A stretch of DNA of 39,214 nt from NCBI GenBank assembly GCA_902524955.1, contig CABZEY010000010.1:1-39214 (forward strand), in the 5' to 3' direction. The notes under the pieces were generated by a model. That model saw only the letters and a program-made list of their open reading frames with translations. It did no database searches and was not told the origin of the DNA. The position numbers and the translations under genes are program-made. The DNA comes from an uncultured Pelagibacteraceae bacterium (GTDB lineage: Bacteria > Pseudomonadota > Alphaproteobacteria > Pelagibacterales > Pelagibacteraceae). Shown here piece by piece: positions 17,583-26,278 of the stretch (its first letter is position 1; each line of letters opens with the position of its first letter).

Positions 17583-20032
17583 TGTTAAAAAATATTTATA
17601 ATAATTCTTTACAGTACCCACTTACTATACTTTTTTTATTTTTTTTTTTTTCTGCAATTTCAATATATCAATCCAAAAATTTTGAACTTGATGCATCTGC
17701 AGATACTTTGCTAATTGAAAATGACCCAGACCTAATTTATTTAAGAGAATTAAATAAAAAATATAAGTCTGAAGAATTTTTTATTATTACTTATACCCCA
17801 AAAAACTTAACCAAAGAAAACTCTATTAAAGAATTGCAAGGTATAGTTAATAAAATAAATAATTTTACCTGGATCAGCAAAACCATTTCTGTAATAAATG
17901 CTCCATTACTGCAATCTACTAGTGAGCCATTAATTGAGAGAATTAAAAATTTAAAATACATCACCAATGAAAAAATAGATTTAGATAAAGCTATAAAGGA
18001 ACTAACCACTAGCCCAGTTTATAAAGATTTAATAATCAGTTCTGATGCAAAAACTTATGGGATTATTGCATATATAAAAGATAATAACGAATATCTAAAC
18101 GCCCTTGAGCAAAAAGCCAAATTGTTGAGTTCAGGAAATATAGATACCAAAAATTTAAATTTAATTAATAAAAAAATTAAAATACTTCAAAAGCAGCAAT
18201 CGAATAATATTAAAAATTACAATAGCTCAATCAAAAAACTTTTATCAAATTATAAATCAAATGCAGAAATCAGACTTAGTGGCATACCAATGATTGCGGA
18301 TGATATGATCACTTTTATTAAAAAGGATATTCTTGTTTTTGGTTTTGGTGTTTTTATATTTATTATATTTACCTTATGGCTAGTATTTAAGAATTTTAGT
18401 TGGGTGTTTTTTCCTTTAATAACATGCGCAGTTTCAATTATTTTAATGATAGGATTTTTAAGTACAATTGGGTGGAAAGTAACAGTAATATCATCAAATT
18501 TTATAGCATTGATGTTAATTTTAACTATGTCTATGAATATTCATTATCTTGTAAGGTATATGCAAATTGATGATGTTGATACCCTAAGTAACGTAAGAGC
18601 ACGTATTAATAAAACTTCAGAGACAATTTTTTTTCCAATTTTTTATGCTGTGCTTACAACGATTTGTGCCTTTTTATCTTTAGTATTTAGCGAAATTAAA
18701 CCAGTTATTGATTTTGGTTGGATGATGACGATAGGTTTAACTTTTTCATTGTTTTCAACTTTTCTATTTTTGCCAACTTTAATCCTGATATTTAATCCCC
18801 CGATATCTTATAATTTTAAATCATCGAATTCTAAGATTGCTGAAATTTTTTTAAGTATTTCCAAAAAAAATATTTTTATTTATTTAATTACATCTTTATT
18901 AGTTATTGCCTCGATTATGGGTATATCAAAACTAAAAGTTGAAAATAGTTTTATAAATTATTTTGATAAAGATACTGAAATTTATAAAGGGATGAAAAAT
19001 ATAGATGAAAAACTAGGGGGTACAACTCCTTTAGAAATAATTATTAAATTTAAAACAAAAAATAACTTAAAAGAAGCTGATGATAGTTTTTTAGGTGAAA
19101 CTAAAAATTATGATAATTTTTTAGGTGATGATATTTCAGAAAGTGATAATTCAAAATATTGGTTTACCCGTGACAAAATAGATAAAATCGTAGGTATACA
19201 TAAGTATCTCGAGGAGCAACCTGAAATCGGTAAAGTTTTATCCTTTTCGTCAATACTTAGTATCGCAGAAAGTTTAAATAATAATAAAAAATTAGGCAGT
19301 CTTGAAATGGGTGTACTATATCAAAAACTTCCAAAAAATATTAAAGAACAAATTATTAAACCATATATTTCAATTGAAGATAATGAGGCAAGGATATCGA
19401 TGAGGATCCTAGACTCAAAAAAAGATCTAAGAAGAAAAGAGCTTATAGATAGAATTAATAATGATCTTAAAAATAAATTTAATCTAAGTAGTGAAGATTT
19501 TAAATTAGCAGGTGTTTTGATTATTTTTAACAATCTACTTCAAAGTTTGTTTGACTCTCAAATTAAAACTTTAGGAATAGTTATGATTGGTATTTTTATG
19601 ATGTTTATAGTTTTATTTAAATCTTTCAAACTATCACTCATTGGTATTATTCCAAATTTTATTGCGGCCTCATTCGTATTAGGGTTTATTGGATTGTTAA
19701 ATATACCGCTAGATATGATGACTATTACAATTGCTGCAATTACTATCGGTATTGCTGTAGATAATAGTATTCACTACATTTATAGATTCAAATATGAAAA
19801 AGAAAAAATAAATATAGATAAAAAAGAAATCGCGAATAATTGTCATCAGTCTGTAGGTAGGGCTATAATTAGTACTTCATTTACTATTATTTTTGGTTTT
19901 TCAATACTAGTTTTGTCAAACTTTATTCCGACAATTTATTTTGGTGTTTTTACTGGATTGGCTATGTTCACCGCTTTATTTTTAGTATTAACTCTGTTAC
20001 CGAATCTGTTAGATTTATTTTATAATAAGTAA
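17582..20032 (+). CDS. RND-superfamily (MMPL-type) membrane exporter
   Basis: An 816-residue inner-membrane protein with the duplicated RND plan. There is a membrane segment at about 13-29 and a large periplasmic loop to about 250. A group of five segments spans about 252-405, a second single segment lies near 435, and a second periplasmic loop runs to about 665. A second group of segments closes the protein. The second half keeps the family motif GIAVDNSIHYIYRF near 722-736. The equivalent place in the first half, near 315-326, reads TMSMNIHYLVRY without the acidic residue. The MMPL/HpnN/YdfJ-type exporters move lipids or other hydrophobic molecules; the substrate here is unknown. It sits between alr and cvpA, where radA is often found, and overlaps each neighbour by one base. 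Confidence 0.82.
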   Translation: MLKNIYNNSLQYPLTILFLFFFFSAISIYQSKNFELDASADTLLIENDPDLIYLRELNKKYKSEEFFIITYTPKNLTKENSIKELQGIVNKINNFTWISKTISVINAPLLQSTSEPLIERIKNLKYITNEKIDLDKAIKELTTSPVYKDLIISSDAKTYGIIAYIKDNNEYLNALEQKAKLLSSGNIDTKNLNLINKKIKILQKQQSNNIKNYNSSIKKLLSNYKSNAEIRLSGIPMIADDMITFIKKDILVFGFGVFIFIIFTLWLVFKNFSWVFFPLITCAVSIILMIGFLSTIGWKVTVISSNFIALMLILTMSMNIHYLVRYMQIDDVDTLSNVRARINKTSETIFFPIFYAVLTTICAFLSLVFSEIKPVIDFGWMMTIGLTFSLFSTFLFLPTLILIFNPPISYNFKSSNSKIAEIFLSISKKNIFIYLITSLLVIASIMGISKLKVENSFINYFDKDTEIYKGMKNIDEKLGGTTPLEIIIKFKTKNNLKEADDSFLGETKNYDNFLGDDISESDNSKYWFTRDKIDKIVGIHKYLEEQPEIGKVLSFSSILSIAESLNNNKKLGSLEMGVLYQKLPKNIKEQIIKPYISIEDNEARISMRILDSKKDLRRKELIDRINNDLKNKFNLSSEDFKLAGVLIIFNNLLQSLFDSQIKTLGIVMIGIFMMFIVLFKSFKLSLIGIIPNFIAASFVLGFIGLLNIPLDMMTITIAAITIGIAVDNSIHYIYRFKYEKEKINIDKKEIANNCHQSVGRAIISTSFTIIFGFSILVLSNFIPTIYFGVFTGLAMFTALFLVLTLLPNLLDLFYNK
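19081..19140 (+). repeat. Diverged 30-bp tandem duplication inside the RND exporter gene
   Basis: Two adjacent 30-base units start TGATAGTTTTTTAGGTGA (19081) and TGATAATTTTTTAGGTGA (19111), matching at 17 of 18 bases, after which they diverge. In protein this gives SFLGETKNYD followed by NFLGDDISES, an acidic insert of ten-residue units in the second periplasmic loop. The duplication preserves the frame. Confidence 0.7.
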
Positions 20033-20583
20033 TGGAAAATTTTTTTGAATTTTTAAAAGAAAATCTCACGGTCATAGATATAATTTTTATTATTTTTATT
20101 TTATATAATTTAATTTCTGGAATAAAAAATGGTCTAATAGGAAGTCTTTTATCTTTTTCTAAATGGATCATAGCATTTTTAGCCGTAAAGTATTTTCTTC
20201 CAGTCCTAAGACCTTATGCAGATGGTATTTTATCATCTGAATTTGTAACTGATTTAATAATTGGATCTTTTATTTTTTTTATTACTTTATTCTTATTTTT
20301 GTTAATTAATAAAGGTTTAAAAAAAACAGTGAAGTGGTCAGGTATGGGTTCAATTGATACGTTATTTGGATTTTTATTTGGTGGTATTAAAGGATATATT
20401 TACTTCATTTCAATTTTCACAGTCATTAATCTCGCCCACCCTTATAACAGATGGCATGATTCTCTTAATAAAGGTGTTACCTTCGATATTATACTTTGGG
20501 GCAATGAACTTGTAGTTGAAACTTTTCCTAAAAGATACGAATACATAGATAAAAGCAAAAAAAAATTAGAAAAATTTAAGTAG
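20032..20583 (+). CDS. cvpA: CvpA family inner-membrane protein
   Basis: A 183-residue membrane protein with four hydrophobic segments at about 13-30, 37-55, 70-95 and 115-135. The family-like NGLIGSLLSFSKW lies after the first segment and GSIDTLFGFLFGGIKGY at about 104-120. In other bacteria CvpA is linked to colicin V production and envelope stress, and it is typically encoded just before purF, as here. Its precise function is unclear. The start overlaps the exporter's stop by one base. A 52-base gap follows before purF. Confidence 0.87.
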   Translation: MENFFEFLKENLTVIDIIFIIFILYNLISGIKNGLIGSLLSFSKWIIAFLAVKYFLPVLRPYADGILSSEFVTDLIIGSFIFFITLFLFLLINKGLKKTVKWSGMGSIDTLFGFLFGGIKGYIYFISIFTVINLAHPYNRWHDSLNKGVTFDIILWGNELVVETFPKRYEYIDKSKKKLEKFK

Positions 20584-20635
20584 ATACCTGCAAAGAAAAA
20601 ATGGTATTTTGCAAATATTAATATACTAAGATCAC

Positions 20636-22075
20636 GTGGACGATAGATTAAAAGAAGAATGTGGAATTTTTGGTGTCTATAACCACCCTGAAGCATCTGC
20701 ACTAGTAGCTCTTGGTTTACATGCCCTTCAACATAGAGGTCAAGAGGCTTGTGGTATTAATTCTTTTGATGGGAAAAATTTTTACTTAATTAAAAGAAGA
20801 GGACTAGTTGGTGACAATTTTACTGACCCTAATATAATTGAACAACTAAAAGGACACACTGCAATTGGACACAACCGCTATTCTACAACAGGAGCTCCTT
20901 TAATAAGAAATATTCAACCTTTTTTTGCTGACTTACATACTGGTGGCCTTGGGATTGCTCATAATGGTAATTTAACTAATGCAATTAGTATACGAGAAAA
21001 AATGGTTAGAGATGGTGCTATTTTTCAAACTACATCAGACACAGAGACACTCGTACAACTTATAGCTAGATCAAAAAGGGTTAAAACAATCGATAAAATT
21101 ATAGATGCAATATTTCAAGTCCATGGTGGGTATTCGTTAACAATTATGACTAATAAAAAACTTGTAGGGGTTAGAGATCCGTATGGAATTAGGCCTTTAA
21201 TATTAGGTAAGCTAAATGATTCATATATTTTATCTTCTGAAACATGTGCCCTAGATATTATTGGAGCTGAATTTGTTAGAGAGATAGAAAATGGTGAAAT
21301 GGTAGTTATAGATAAAAAAGGAATAGAAAGTATTAAACCTTTTCCTAAAGTAAAGCCCAGACCCTGTGTTTTTGAATATGTATATTTCTCAAGACCTGAC
21401 AGTATTGTTGGCGGGAAAGCTGTTCATGAATACAGAAAAAGATTAGGTGAACAACTTTCAAAAGAAATGAAAGTTGAAGCTGACATGGTGTCAGCAGTTC
21501 CCGACTCAGGTATTCCTGCAGCAATTGGTTACTCGAATGAATCTGGAATTCCTTATGATATGGGTATTATAAGGAATCATTACGTAGGACGGACTTTCAT
21601 TGAGCCAACACAACAAATAAGGCAACTTGGAGTAAAACTTAAACATAATCCAAACAAAGAAATTATTAAAAATAAAAAATTAATTTTAGTCGATGACTCA
21701 ATTGTAAGAGGTACGACCTCTAAAAAAATAGTTGATATGCTCTACAATGCTGGAGCAAAAGAGATTCATTTATGCATTTCGAGTCCACCGATTAAACATC
21801 CAGATTACTATGGCATAGATACACCGAATGTTAAGGATTTAATTGCCGCAAATCATTCTGTTGATGAAATAAAAAAAATTATTGGAGTAGATACTTTACA
21901 ATTTCTATCTATAGATGGACTGTACAGAGCTCTTGGATTTGACAAGAGAGATAACCAAAATCCACAATTTACAGATCACTGCTTTACTGGCGATTATCCT
22001 GTCCAACCAGTTGATCAACTTAATCAATTTGAAAAAAATAATCAATTATCTCTATTGAGCAATGTGAGGCTATAA
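20636..22075 (+). CDS. purF: Amidophosphoribosyltransferase
   Basis: PurF makes phosphoribosylamine from PRPP and glutamine, the first committed step of purine synthesis. It is 479 residues. The start is a GTG: the eight residues before Cys9 (EECGIFGVY) form the short propeptide normally removed to expose the N-terminal nucleophile, and no upstream in-frame start fits. The Ntn-type glutaminase domain shows HALQHRGQEACGI, GHNRYSTTG and AHNGNL. The phosphoribosyltransferase domain carries the PRPP loop LILVDDSIVRGTT. No ribosome-binding site is visible. The pathway links it to purM-purN, guaB-guaA and gmk elsewhere in this window. Confidence 0.97.
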   Translation: MDDRLKEECGIFGVYNHPEASALVALGLHALQHRGQEACGINSFDGKNFYLIKRRGLVGDNFTDPNIIEQLKGHTAIGHNRYSTTGAPLIRNIQPFFADLHTGGLGIAHNGNLTNAISIREKMVRDGAIFQTTSDTETLVQLIARSKRVKTIDKIIDAIFQVHGGYSLTIMTNKKLVGVRDPYGIRPLILGKLNDSYILSSETCALDIIGAEFVREIENGEMVVIDKKGIESIKPFPKVKPRPCVFEYVYFSRPDSIVGGKAVHEYRKRLGEQLSKEMKVEADMVSAVPDSGIPAAIGYSNESGIPYDMGIIRNHYVGRTFIEPTQQIRQLGVKLKHNPNKEIIKNKKLILVDDSIVRGTTSKKIVDMLYNAGAKEIHLCISSPPIKHPDYYGIDTPNVKDLIAANHSVDEIKKIIGVDTLQFLSIDGLYRALGFDKRDNQNPQFTDHCFTGDYPVQPVDQLNQFEKNNQLSLLSNVRL

Positions 22076-22078
22076 TTT

Positions 22079-22888
22079 TTAATTATAAGGATTTTTATTA
22101 TTTATAAATTTTATTATAACTATTTGATTATAAATTTTTAATTGATACAAAACCTGTTTTACAAAATAATTTTTGTAATCTTTGCTTAAAGAAGTCAATT
22201 TATTTCCGAAAGCTTTGAATATTATTGGTTTAGAATTAACTTGTCGCAAAAATTTTATTGTTGGTCTGCTTTTTTTATTGAATACTGGCTGGTGTTTGGA
22301 GAGAACTAATTTCAAAACATTATTTACATCTTTGTTCTTTATTAATTTTTTTGAATTTTCATAGATATCGTACAATTTGTTCAACAAAAATTCCTTTTTA
22401 ATATTTTTAAGTGCTGAAATAAAAATAGGTTTTAAAAGAATATTTGGAAAATTTTTTTCAAAAAAATATTTAAAATATTCTTCTTTCTTTTTTAAATTAT
22501 CTTTTATTAAATCTGTTTTATTAATAATAACAATTATATTTTTTAGTTTGTTTAAAATTAACCTAAATAACTGTTTATCATTTTTAGTTATTTCATCACT
22601 ACCATCTAGGATAAACAGAACAACATCGGAAAATTTAAGTTTTTTTAGTGTTTCAGATGTAATCAGCTTTTGGGTTTTTTCATATGATTTGGATTTTTTT
22701 TTAAGACCACCTAAATCTATTAAATTAATGTTCAAATCTTTAAATTTCTCAGAAAGTTCTATAGGGTAAATAGTTGTCCCAGAAACTTCGCTTACTTTAG
22801 AAATATTTGATCCTGCAATTTTGTTGAAAATTGTAGACTTCCCCACGTTTGGTTTACCAATAATGCAAACATTTAGACACGCAATCAT
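22079..22888 (-). CDS. der: Der-type ribosome-assembly GTPase with one G domain
   Basis: Der (EngA) normally has two tandem G domains and a C-terminal KH-like domain (about 440-490 residues) and aids 50S assembly. This protein has 269 residues: one G domain then the KH domain. G1 is GKPNVGKS at 11-18, G2 GTT at 37-39, G3 DLGG at 58-61 (usually DTAG), G4 NKTD at 123-126, and G5 SAL follows. The GLKKKSK stretch after G3, the KHQPVFNKKSRPTIKF region from about 200 and the terminal NPY match the second G domain and KH domain of full-length Der. The yfgM-bamB-der order supports the identity. The upstream gene overlaps it by one base, so the first G domain is not hidden beside it. Confidence 0.85.
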   Translation of the reverse strand: MIACLNVCIIGKPNVGKSTIFNKIAGSNISKVSEVSGTTIYPIELSEKFKDLNINLIDLGGLKKKSKSYEKTQKLITSETLKKLKFSDVVLFILDGSDEITKNDKQLFRLILNKLKNIIVIINKTDLIKDNLKKKEEYFKYFFEKNFPNILLKPIFISALKNIKKEFLLNKLYDIYENSKKLIKNKDVNNVLKLVLSKHQPVFNKKSRPTIKFLRQVNSKPIIFKAFGNKLTSLSKDYKNYFVKQVLYQLKIYNQIVIIKFINNKNPYN

Positions 22889-24144
22889 TAGTATTTGAGG
22901 ATAGAATTTTTTGTATTTATATAAAGATTATTGTTATAGATAATTGAATCTTCATAATTTCTTGCGACCTTTGACCTTGAATATTTATTAAAATTATTTT
23001 TATCTAATGCAATTTTAAAACCTTTATTATCGAAAATGTAAATCCAATTATTGCCTACTATTACATCTTTAAAGAGGATTTTTTTTTTGTTTTTAGACAT
23101 ACTTAAATTCTTATTAAATACTATTTTTCCGTTTGTTTTGTTGATCATGAAGACTCTATCTTTCCATGAGTTTATTAAATATTTTTCAGTAATTATAAAC
23201 CTGTTAGTTGAATAAATTGGTTTAGACCATTTTATTAATCCAGTCTTAATATCAATCGCATATGTATAACCATAGTTCGTTGATAGAAATATATACCCGT
23301 TTTTGTCTATTGAAATTGGACTAGATTTAAAAAGAAGTGGCTTGTTTTCAAAATTTGAAGTCTGAAAAACAAGTGACCAATTGATATTATTTTTTTTTAA
23401 ATCTAAACAATAAATTTCAGCATTATCATTTGTAAATACCAGATCATTATTGAAAATTGCAATTTGATAAGATTTGTTATCTTTTAAATCTCGCGAGGCT
23501 GTCTCAAAGCTCCAGTTTAATTTACCATTATCAGTATTAATTGAATAAATCTTACTATTGCTATTAATTAGATATAAATTGTTACTATGTACTTTTAAAT
23601 TTGATTTAAAAGGAACACCAAAATTCTTTTTCCATACTGTATCAAGGTTTGTAATATTAAAAGCATGAATATTTCCAAGACTATCAGCCACTAATAACTT
23701 ATTTTTAAAAGCAATTATTTTGAAATCAATATTGTAATTTTTATAAATTTTTCTTTTATAAATTTTTTTAGATTTAAGTGTTTTTAAATTGGTATCTAGT
23801 ATATTAATTTTAGATTTATTATTTATAGTTATAATTTTATTTTTATATATTATAAACTTATCAATATTTTTTGAAACTGATTTATTTTTTTTTTCTAAAA
23901 ATATTCTAACAGGGTAAATTAAATTGTTTTTATTTTGGTGAGACTGTGACCATTCTTTATAGGAGTGATATTTAGTTTTTTTTAAATTTTTAATAACTTT
24001 TACATCAATAGAATTTAAATTTTTTTTTTGAACTAGTACTATTTTTTCTCCTTGATTAGTAAATGATTTAATATCAACAAGCTCTTCTTTTGTTCCTCCG
24101 CATGCAATGAGGAAAAGGAAGAAAACATAGAGAATTATTTTCAT
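22888..24144 (-). CDS. bamB: BamB-like outer-membrane lipoprotein
   Basis: BamB is a beta-propeller lipoprotein that supports BamA in folding outer-membrane proteins. This 418-residue protein begins with a lipoprotein signal peptide whose lipobox LIAC places the lipidated cysteine at residue 15. After a linker come repeated PQQ-like blades with typical segments such as NITNLDTVWKKNFGVP, INTDNGKLNWSFET and IDIKTGLIKWSKPIY. Gene order yfgM-bamB-der is conserved in proteobacteria. It overlaps yfgM by four bases and der by one. Sequence divergence is high, so the BamB name rests on lipobox, blades and position together. Confidence 0.85.
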   Translation of the reverse strand: MKIILYVFFLFLIACGGTKEELVDIKSFTNQGEKIVLVQKKNLNSIDVKVIKNLKKTKYHSYKEWSQSHQNKNNLIYPVRIFLEKKNKSVSKNIDKFIIYKNKIITINNKSKINILDTNLKTLKSKKIYKRKIYKNYNIDFKIIAFKNKLLVADSLGNIHAFNITNLDTVWKKNFGVPFKSNLKVHSNNLYLINSNSKIYSINTDNGKLNWSFETASRDLKDNKSYQIAIFNNDLVFTNDNAEIYCLDLKKNNINWSLVFQTSNFENKPLLFKSSPISIDKNGYIFLSTNYGYTYAIDIKTGLIKWSKPIYSTNRFIITEKYLINSWKDRVFMINKTNGKIVFNKNLSMSKNKKKILFKDVIVGNNWIYIFDNKGFKIALDKNNFNKYSRSKVARNYEDSIIYNNNLYINTKNSILKY

Positions 24145-24710
24145 TTAAAATTTCTTTGTATCTGTTTAGCTTTTTCTAATTGATTTGATTTGATATAATA
24201 ATCATACAACAATTTTGTTTTTAATAATTTAAAATTATCTTTATTTTTTTTAATTTTAGTTAAATTTAAAATTTCATTTTCGTTAATACTATCAAAATTT
24301 AAAATTACTTTTTTAATCTCAGATAATTCAATAAACATACTATTATTAAAAACATCGGTATTATTTAAAATTTCTAGAGCTTTGTTTTTTTGATTATTAT
24401 TTATAAAATACTCTGCAAGCTTATTCATTGCTAACAATTTAATTGTATCATTTCCTTCTTCTCTTATTGTATTTAATATTTGAATTCCTTTGATATCGTT
24501 ATTATCTAATAATATCTCAGCTTCAATATATTTAGATAAAAATTGCTCTTGCTTTTTCTCATTGTAAAAAAAAAATACCTGAATTGAAATTGGTAAAACT
24601 ATAAGAATTGATGCTAATACAACAACTAGGATCTTATTTTTTTTAAAAAAATTTGAAACTTTATCTTTAAAAAGATCATCCTCTATCTGTGTTTCTAATT
24701 CATTTGACAT
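24141..24710 (-). CDS. YfgM-like membrane-anchored TPR protein
   Basis: A 189-residue protein with an acidic N-terminal tail, one membrane segment at about 28-50 (KNKILVVVLASILIVLPI) and a periplasmic helical region resembling TPR repeats, for example LAEYFINNNQKNKALEILNN. This is the layout of the YfgM family, an ancillary factor at the Sec translocon that hands secreted proteins to periplasmic chaperones. Its place directly before bamB and der matches that family's usual locus. It starts at the base next to the panB stop. Confidence 0.75.
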   Translation of the reverse strand: MSNELETQIEDDLFKDKVSNFFKKNKILVVVLASILIVLPISIQVFFFYNEKKQEQFLSKYIEAEILLDNNDIKGIQILNTIREEGNDTIKLLAMNKLAEYFINNNQKNKALEILNNTDVFNNSMFIELSEIKKVILNFDSINENEILNLTKIKKNKDNFKLLKTKLLYDYYIKSNQLEKAKQIQRNFK

Positions 24711-25478
24711 TTAATAAATATTATTTTTTGTTGGAAATTTTCTATTTTTTATATCTTTAGCATATTCTTTTACAGCTTTTTTTATATAACCTCTTAAATT
24801 TGAATATTTTTTTACAAATTTTGGTACTTTTTTAAACATACCAAGCATATCCTCCAATACCAAAATTTGACCATCGCACTTTTTGGATGCGCCAATACCG
24901 ATTATAGGTACTTTGGATAACTTCATAACCTCTTTTGCCGTTTCGTTTTTAACAGCCTCTAAAACAATCGCAAATACACCAGCCTCTTGAATATTTTTCA
25001 AATCATTTAAAATTTTGTTTTTTTCCGCTGAATTTATGCCTTTAATTTTATAATCTTTTTTTGATTGAACTTTTTGAGGTAACAACCCAATGTGACCCAT
25101 GACGTTAATTTTATTCTTAATTAAATATTGAATGATATGTTTTATTTCTTTTCCACCTTCCAATTTAACTGCATCGCATTTTGTTTCCTTTATAATTCTT
25201 AAGGCATTTTTTTTTGCCAATAAAGGATTTTTGCAAGTACCATAAGGCATATCTACAACCATCAAGGCTTTTTTAACTCCTGATCTTACAGATTTTGCAT
25301 GTCTAATCATATCATTTAAACTTACAGACCGTGTTGATGTATCACCGTAATAAGCCATTCCTAATGAGTCCCCCACCAATACGATATCACAAAATTGATC
25401 AGCAATTTCAGCGAAGAACTTATTATATGAGGTCAAACAAATAATCGGTCTTTTTTTAAAATTAATTTTCTTCTTCAT
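24711..25478 (-). CDS. panB: 3-methyl-2-oxobutanoate hydroxymethyltransferase
   Basis: PanB transfers a hydroxymethyl group from methylene-tetrahydrofolate to alpha-ketoisovalerate, giving ketopantoate for pantothenate and CoA synthesis. It is 255 residues, slightly short of the usual 263-275. Typical segments are ICLTSYNKFFAEIAD (N-terminal), DIVLVGDSLGMAYYG with the metal-binding Asp, VVDMPYGT, AVKLEGG, MGHIGLLPQ, and IGIGASKKCDGQILVLEDMLG near the C-terminus. It overlaps the upstream lyase gene by four bases and abuts yfgM, so it is embedded in the long minus-strand unit. No panC is in the window. Confidence 0.95.
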   Translation of the reverse strand: MKKKINFKKRPIICLTSYNKFFAEIADQFCDIVLVGDSLGMAYYGDTSTRSVSLNDMIRHAKSVRSGVKKALMVVDMPYGTCKNPLLAKKNALRIIKETKCDAVKLEGGKEIKHIIQYLIKNKINVMGHIGLLPQKVQSKKDYKIKGINSAEKNKILNDLKNIQEAGVFAIVLEAVKNETAKEVMKLSKVPIIGIGASKKCDGQILVLEDMLGMFKKVPKFVKKYSNLRGYIKKAVKEYAKDIKNRKFPTKNNIY

Positions 25479-26275
25479 TTCATACTTATTTTGTTAATTA
25501 CAAATTTATCAAAGTCTATTATTGAAGTTAAATTCTTTTTAAAGTTGTTGCCAGGTCTATATATCCCAAATTTTATGTGCGGTGCATGACACTTTAGCAT
25601 GTCAAAACTTTGGTTTTCAATAATTTTTTCCTCATTAAAATACATGTCCAGTATTCCGTCAGTTTTTTTAAAGTGTATTAATAATTTTATATTAACCCAT
25701 TTATTCAAAATATCTTTAACAAATATTCTATGACTACTATTTGTTGCAAGTTTGTATTTTTTAAATGAACCTTTTTTTGTTAAATTTGGAATATTTCTAT
25801 CCCTTTCAGACTCATATTTTCTTAATAATAGTCTTAAATGTTTATCTTTACCTTTCGTTTGAAGAAAAAGAATTGGTGTATTGCATTTTTTAGAGCTATA
25901 TCCGTGTATTTGAAAAAAATATTCATAATCATTTTGAAAACCATCTATTAATCTTACTTTAAACTTTATTTCATAAGAAGTATTTTTTTTAAAAATATCT
26001 TTTTGTTTTAATTCAGCTCTTTCCCAATAAGGTGCTCCATTTCTTACTTTGTTATCACTGGAACATTTTCCTATTTGCTTGTCGTTTAATTGAAATCTTA
26101 AAAATTTATTATTTTTTTCTTTTACCCAATTTAAATTTTTATTCGAGGGGAAACCACAATTATCATAAAAATATTTATTCCAATCTCTATCTTTATAATA
26201 TAAGCCTTTTGAATAACTATGAGTTGAGTTTAATAAAATAGAATTTAAAAAAAATATTACTATTATTCTTTTCAT
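25475..26275 (-). CDS. Secreted polysaccharide lyase-like protein (concanavalin fold)
   Basis: A 266-residue exported protein with signal peptide MKRIIVIFFL... and probable cleavage near residue 22. Three segments match, in order, the catalytic triplet of alginate-lyase-type (PL7 and related) jelly-roll lyases: WERAELKQ (compare RxELR), FFQIHGY (compare QIH), and HIKFGIYRPG (compare YFKAGxY). The order and spacing fit a beta-jellyroll enzyme, or the related heparin-lyase-like family PF14099. Four or more cysteines occur in the mature protein, consistent with a periplasmic or secreted site. It lies between guaA and panB, unrelated to both, overlapping panB by four bases. The substrate cannot be read from sequence; a non-enzymatic carbohydrate-binding role is possible. 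Confidence 0.65.
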   Translation of the reverse strand: MKRIIVIFFLNSILLNSTHSYSKGLYYKDRDWNKYFYDNCGFPSNKNLNWVKEKNNKFLRFQLNDKQIGKCSSDNKVRNGAPYWERAELKQKDIFKKNTSYEIKFKVRLIDGFQNDYEYFFQIHGYSSKKCNTPILFLQTKGKDKHLRLLLRKYESERDRNIPNLTKKGSFKKYKLATNSSHRIFVKDILNKWVNIKLLIHFKKTDGILDMYFNEEKIIENQSFDMLKCHAPHIKFGIYRPGNNFKKNLTSIIDFDKFVINKISMK

Positions 26276-26278
26276 TAA

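Noticed and set aside
20584-20635. Hairpin or riboswitch before purF (GCAAA...TTTGC)
   Set aside because: The only pairing is five base pairs with a 13-base loop, too weak to support a structured element.
22377-22769. 130-codon open frame opposite der, Phe/Leu-rich and superficially membrane-like
   Set aside because: It is the antisense of Lys/Asn-rich codons (AAA to TTT), which gives false hydrophobic proteins.
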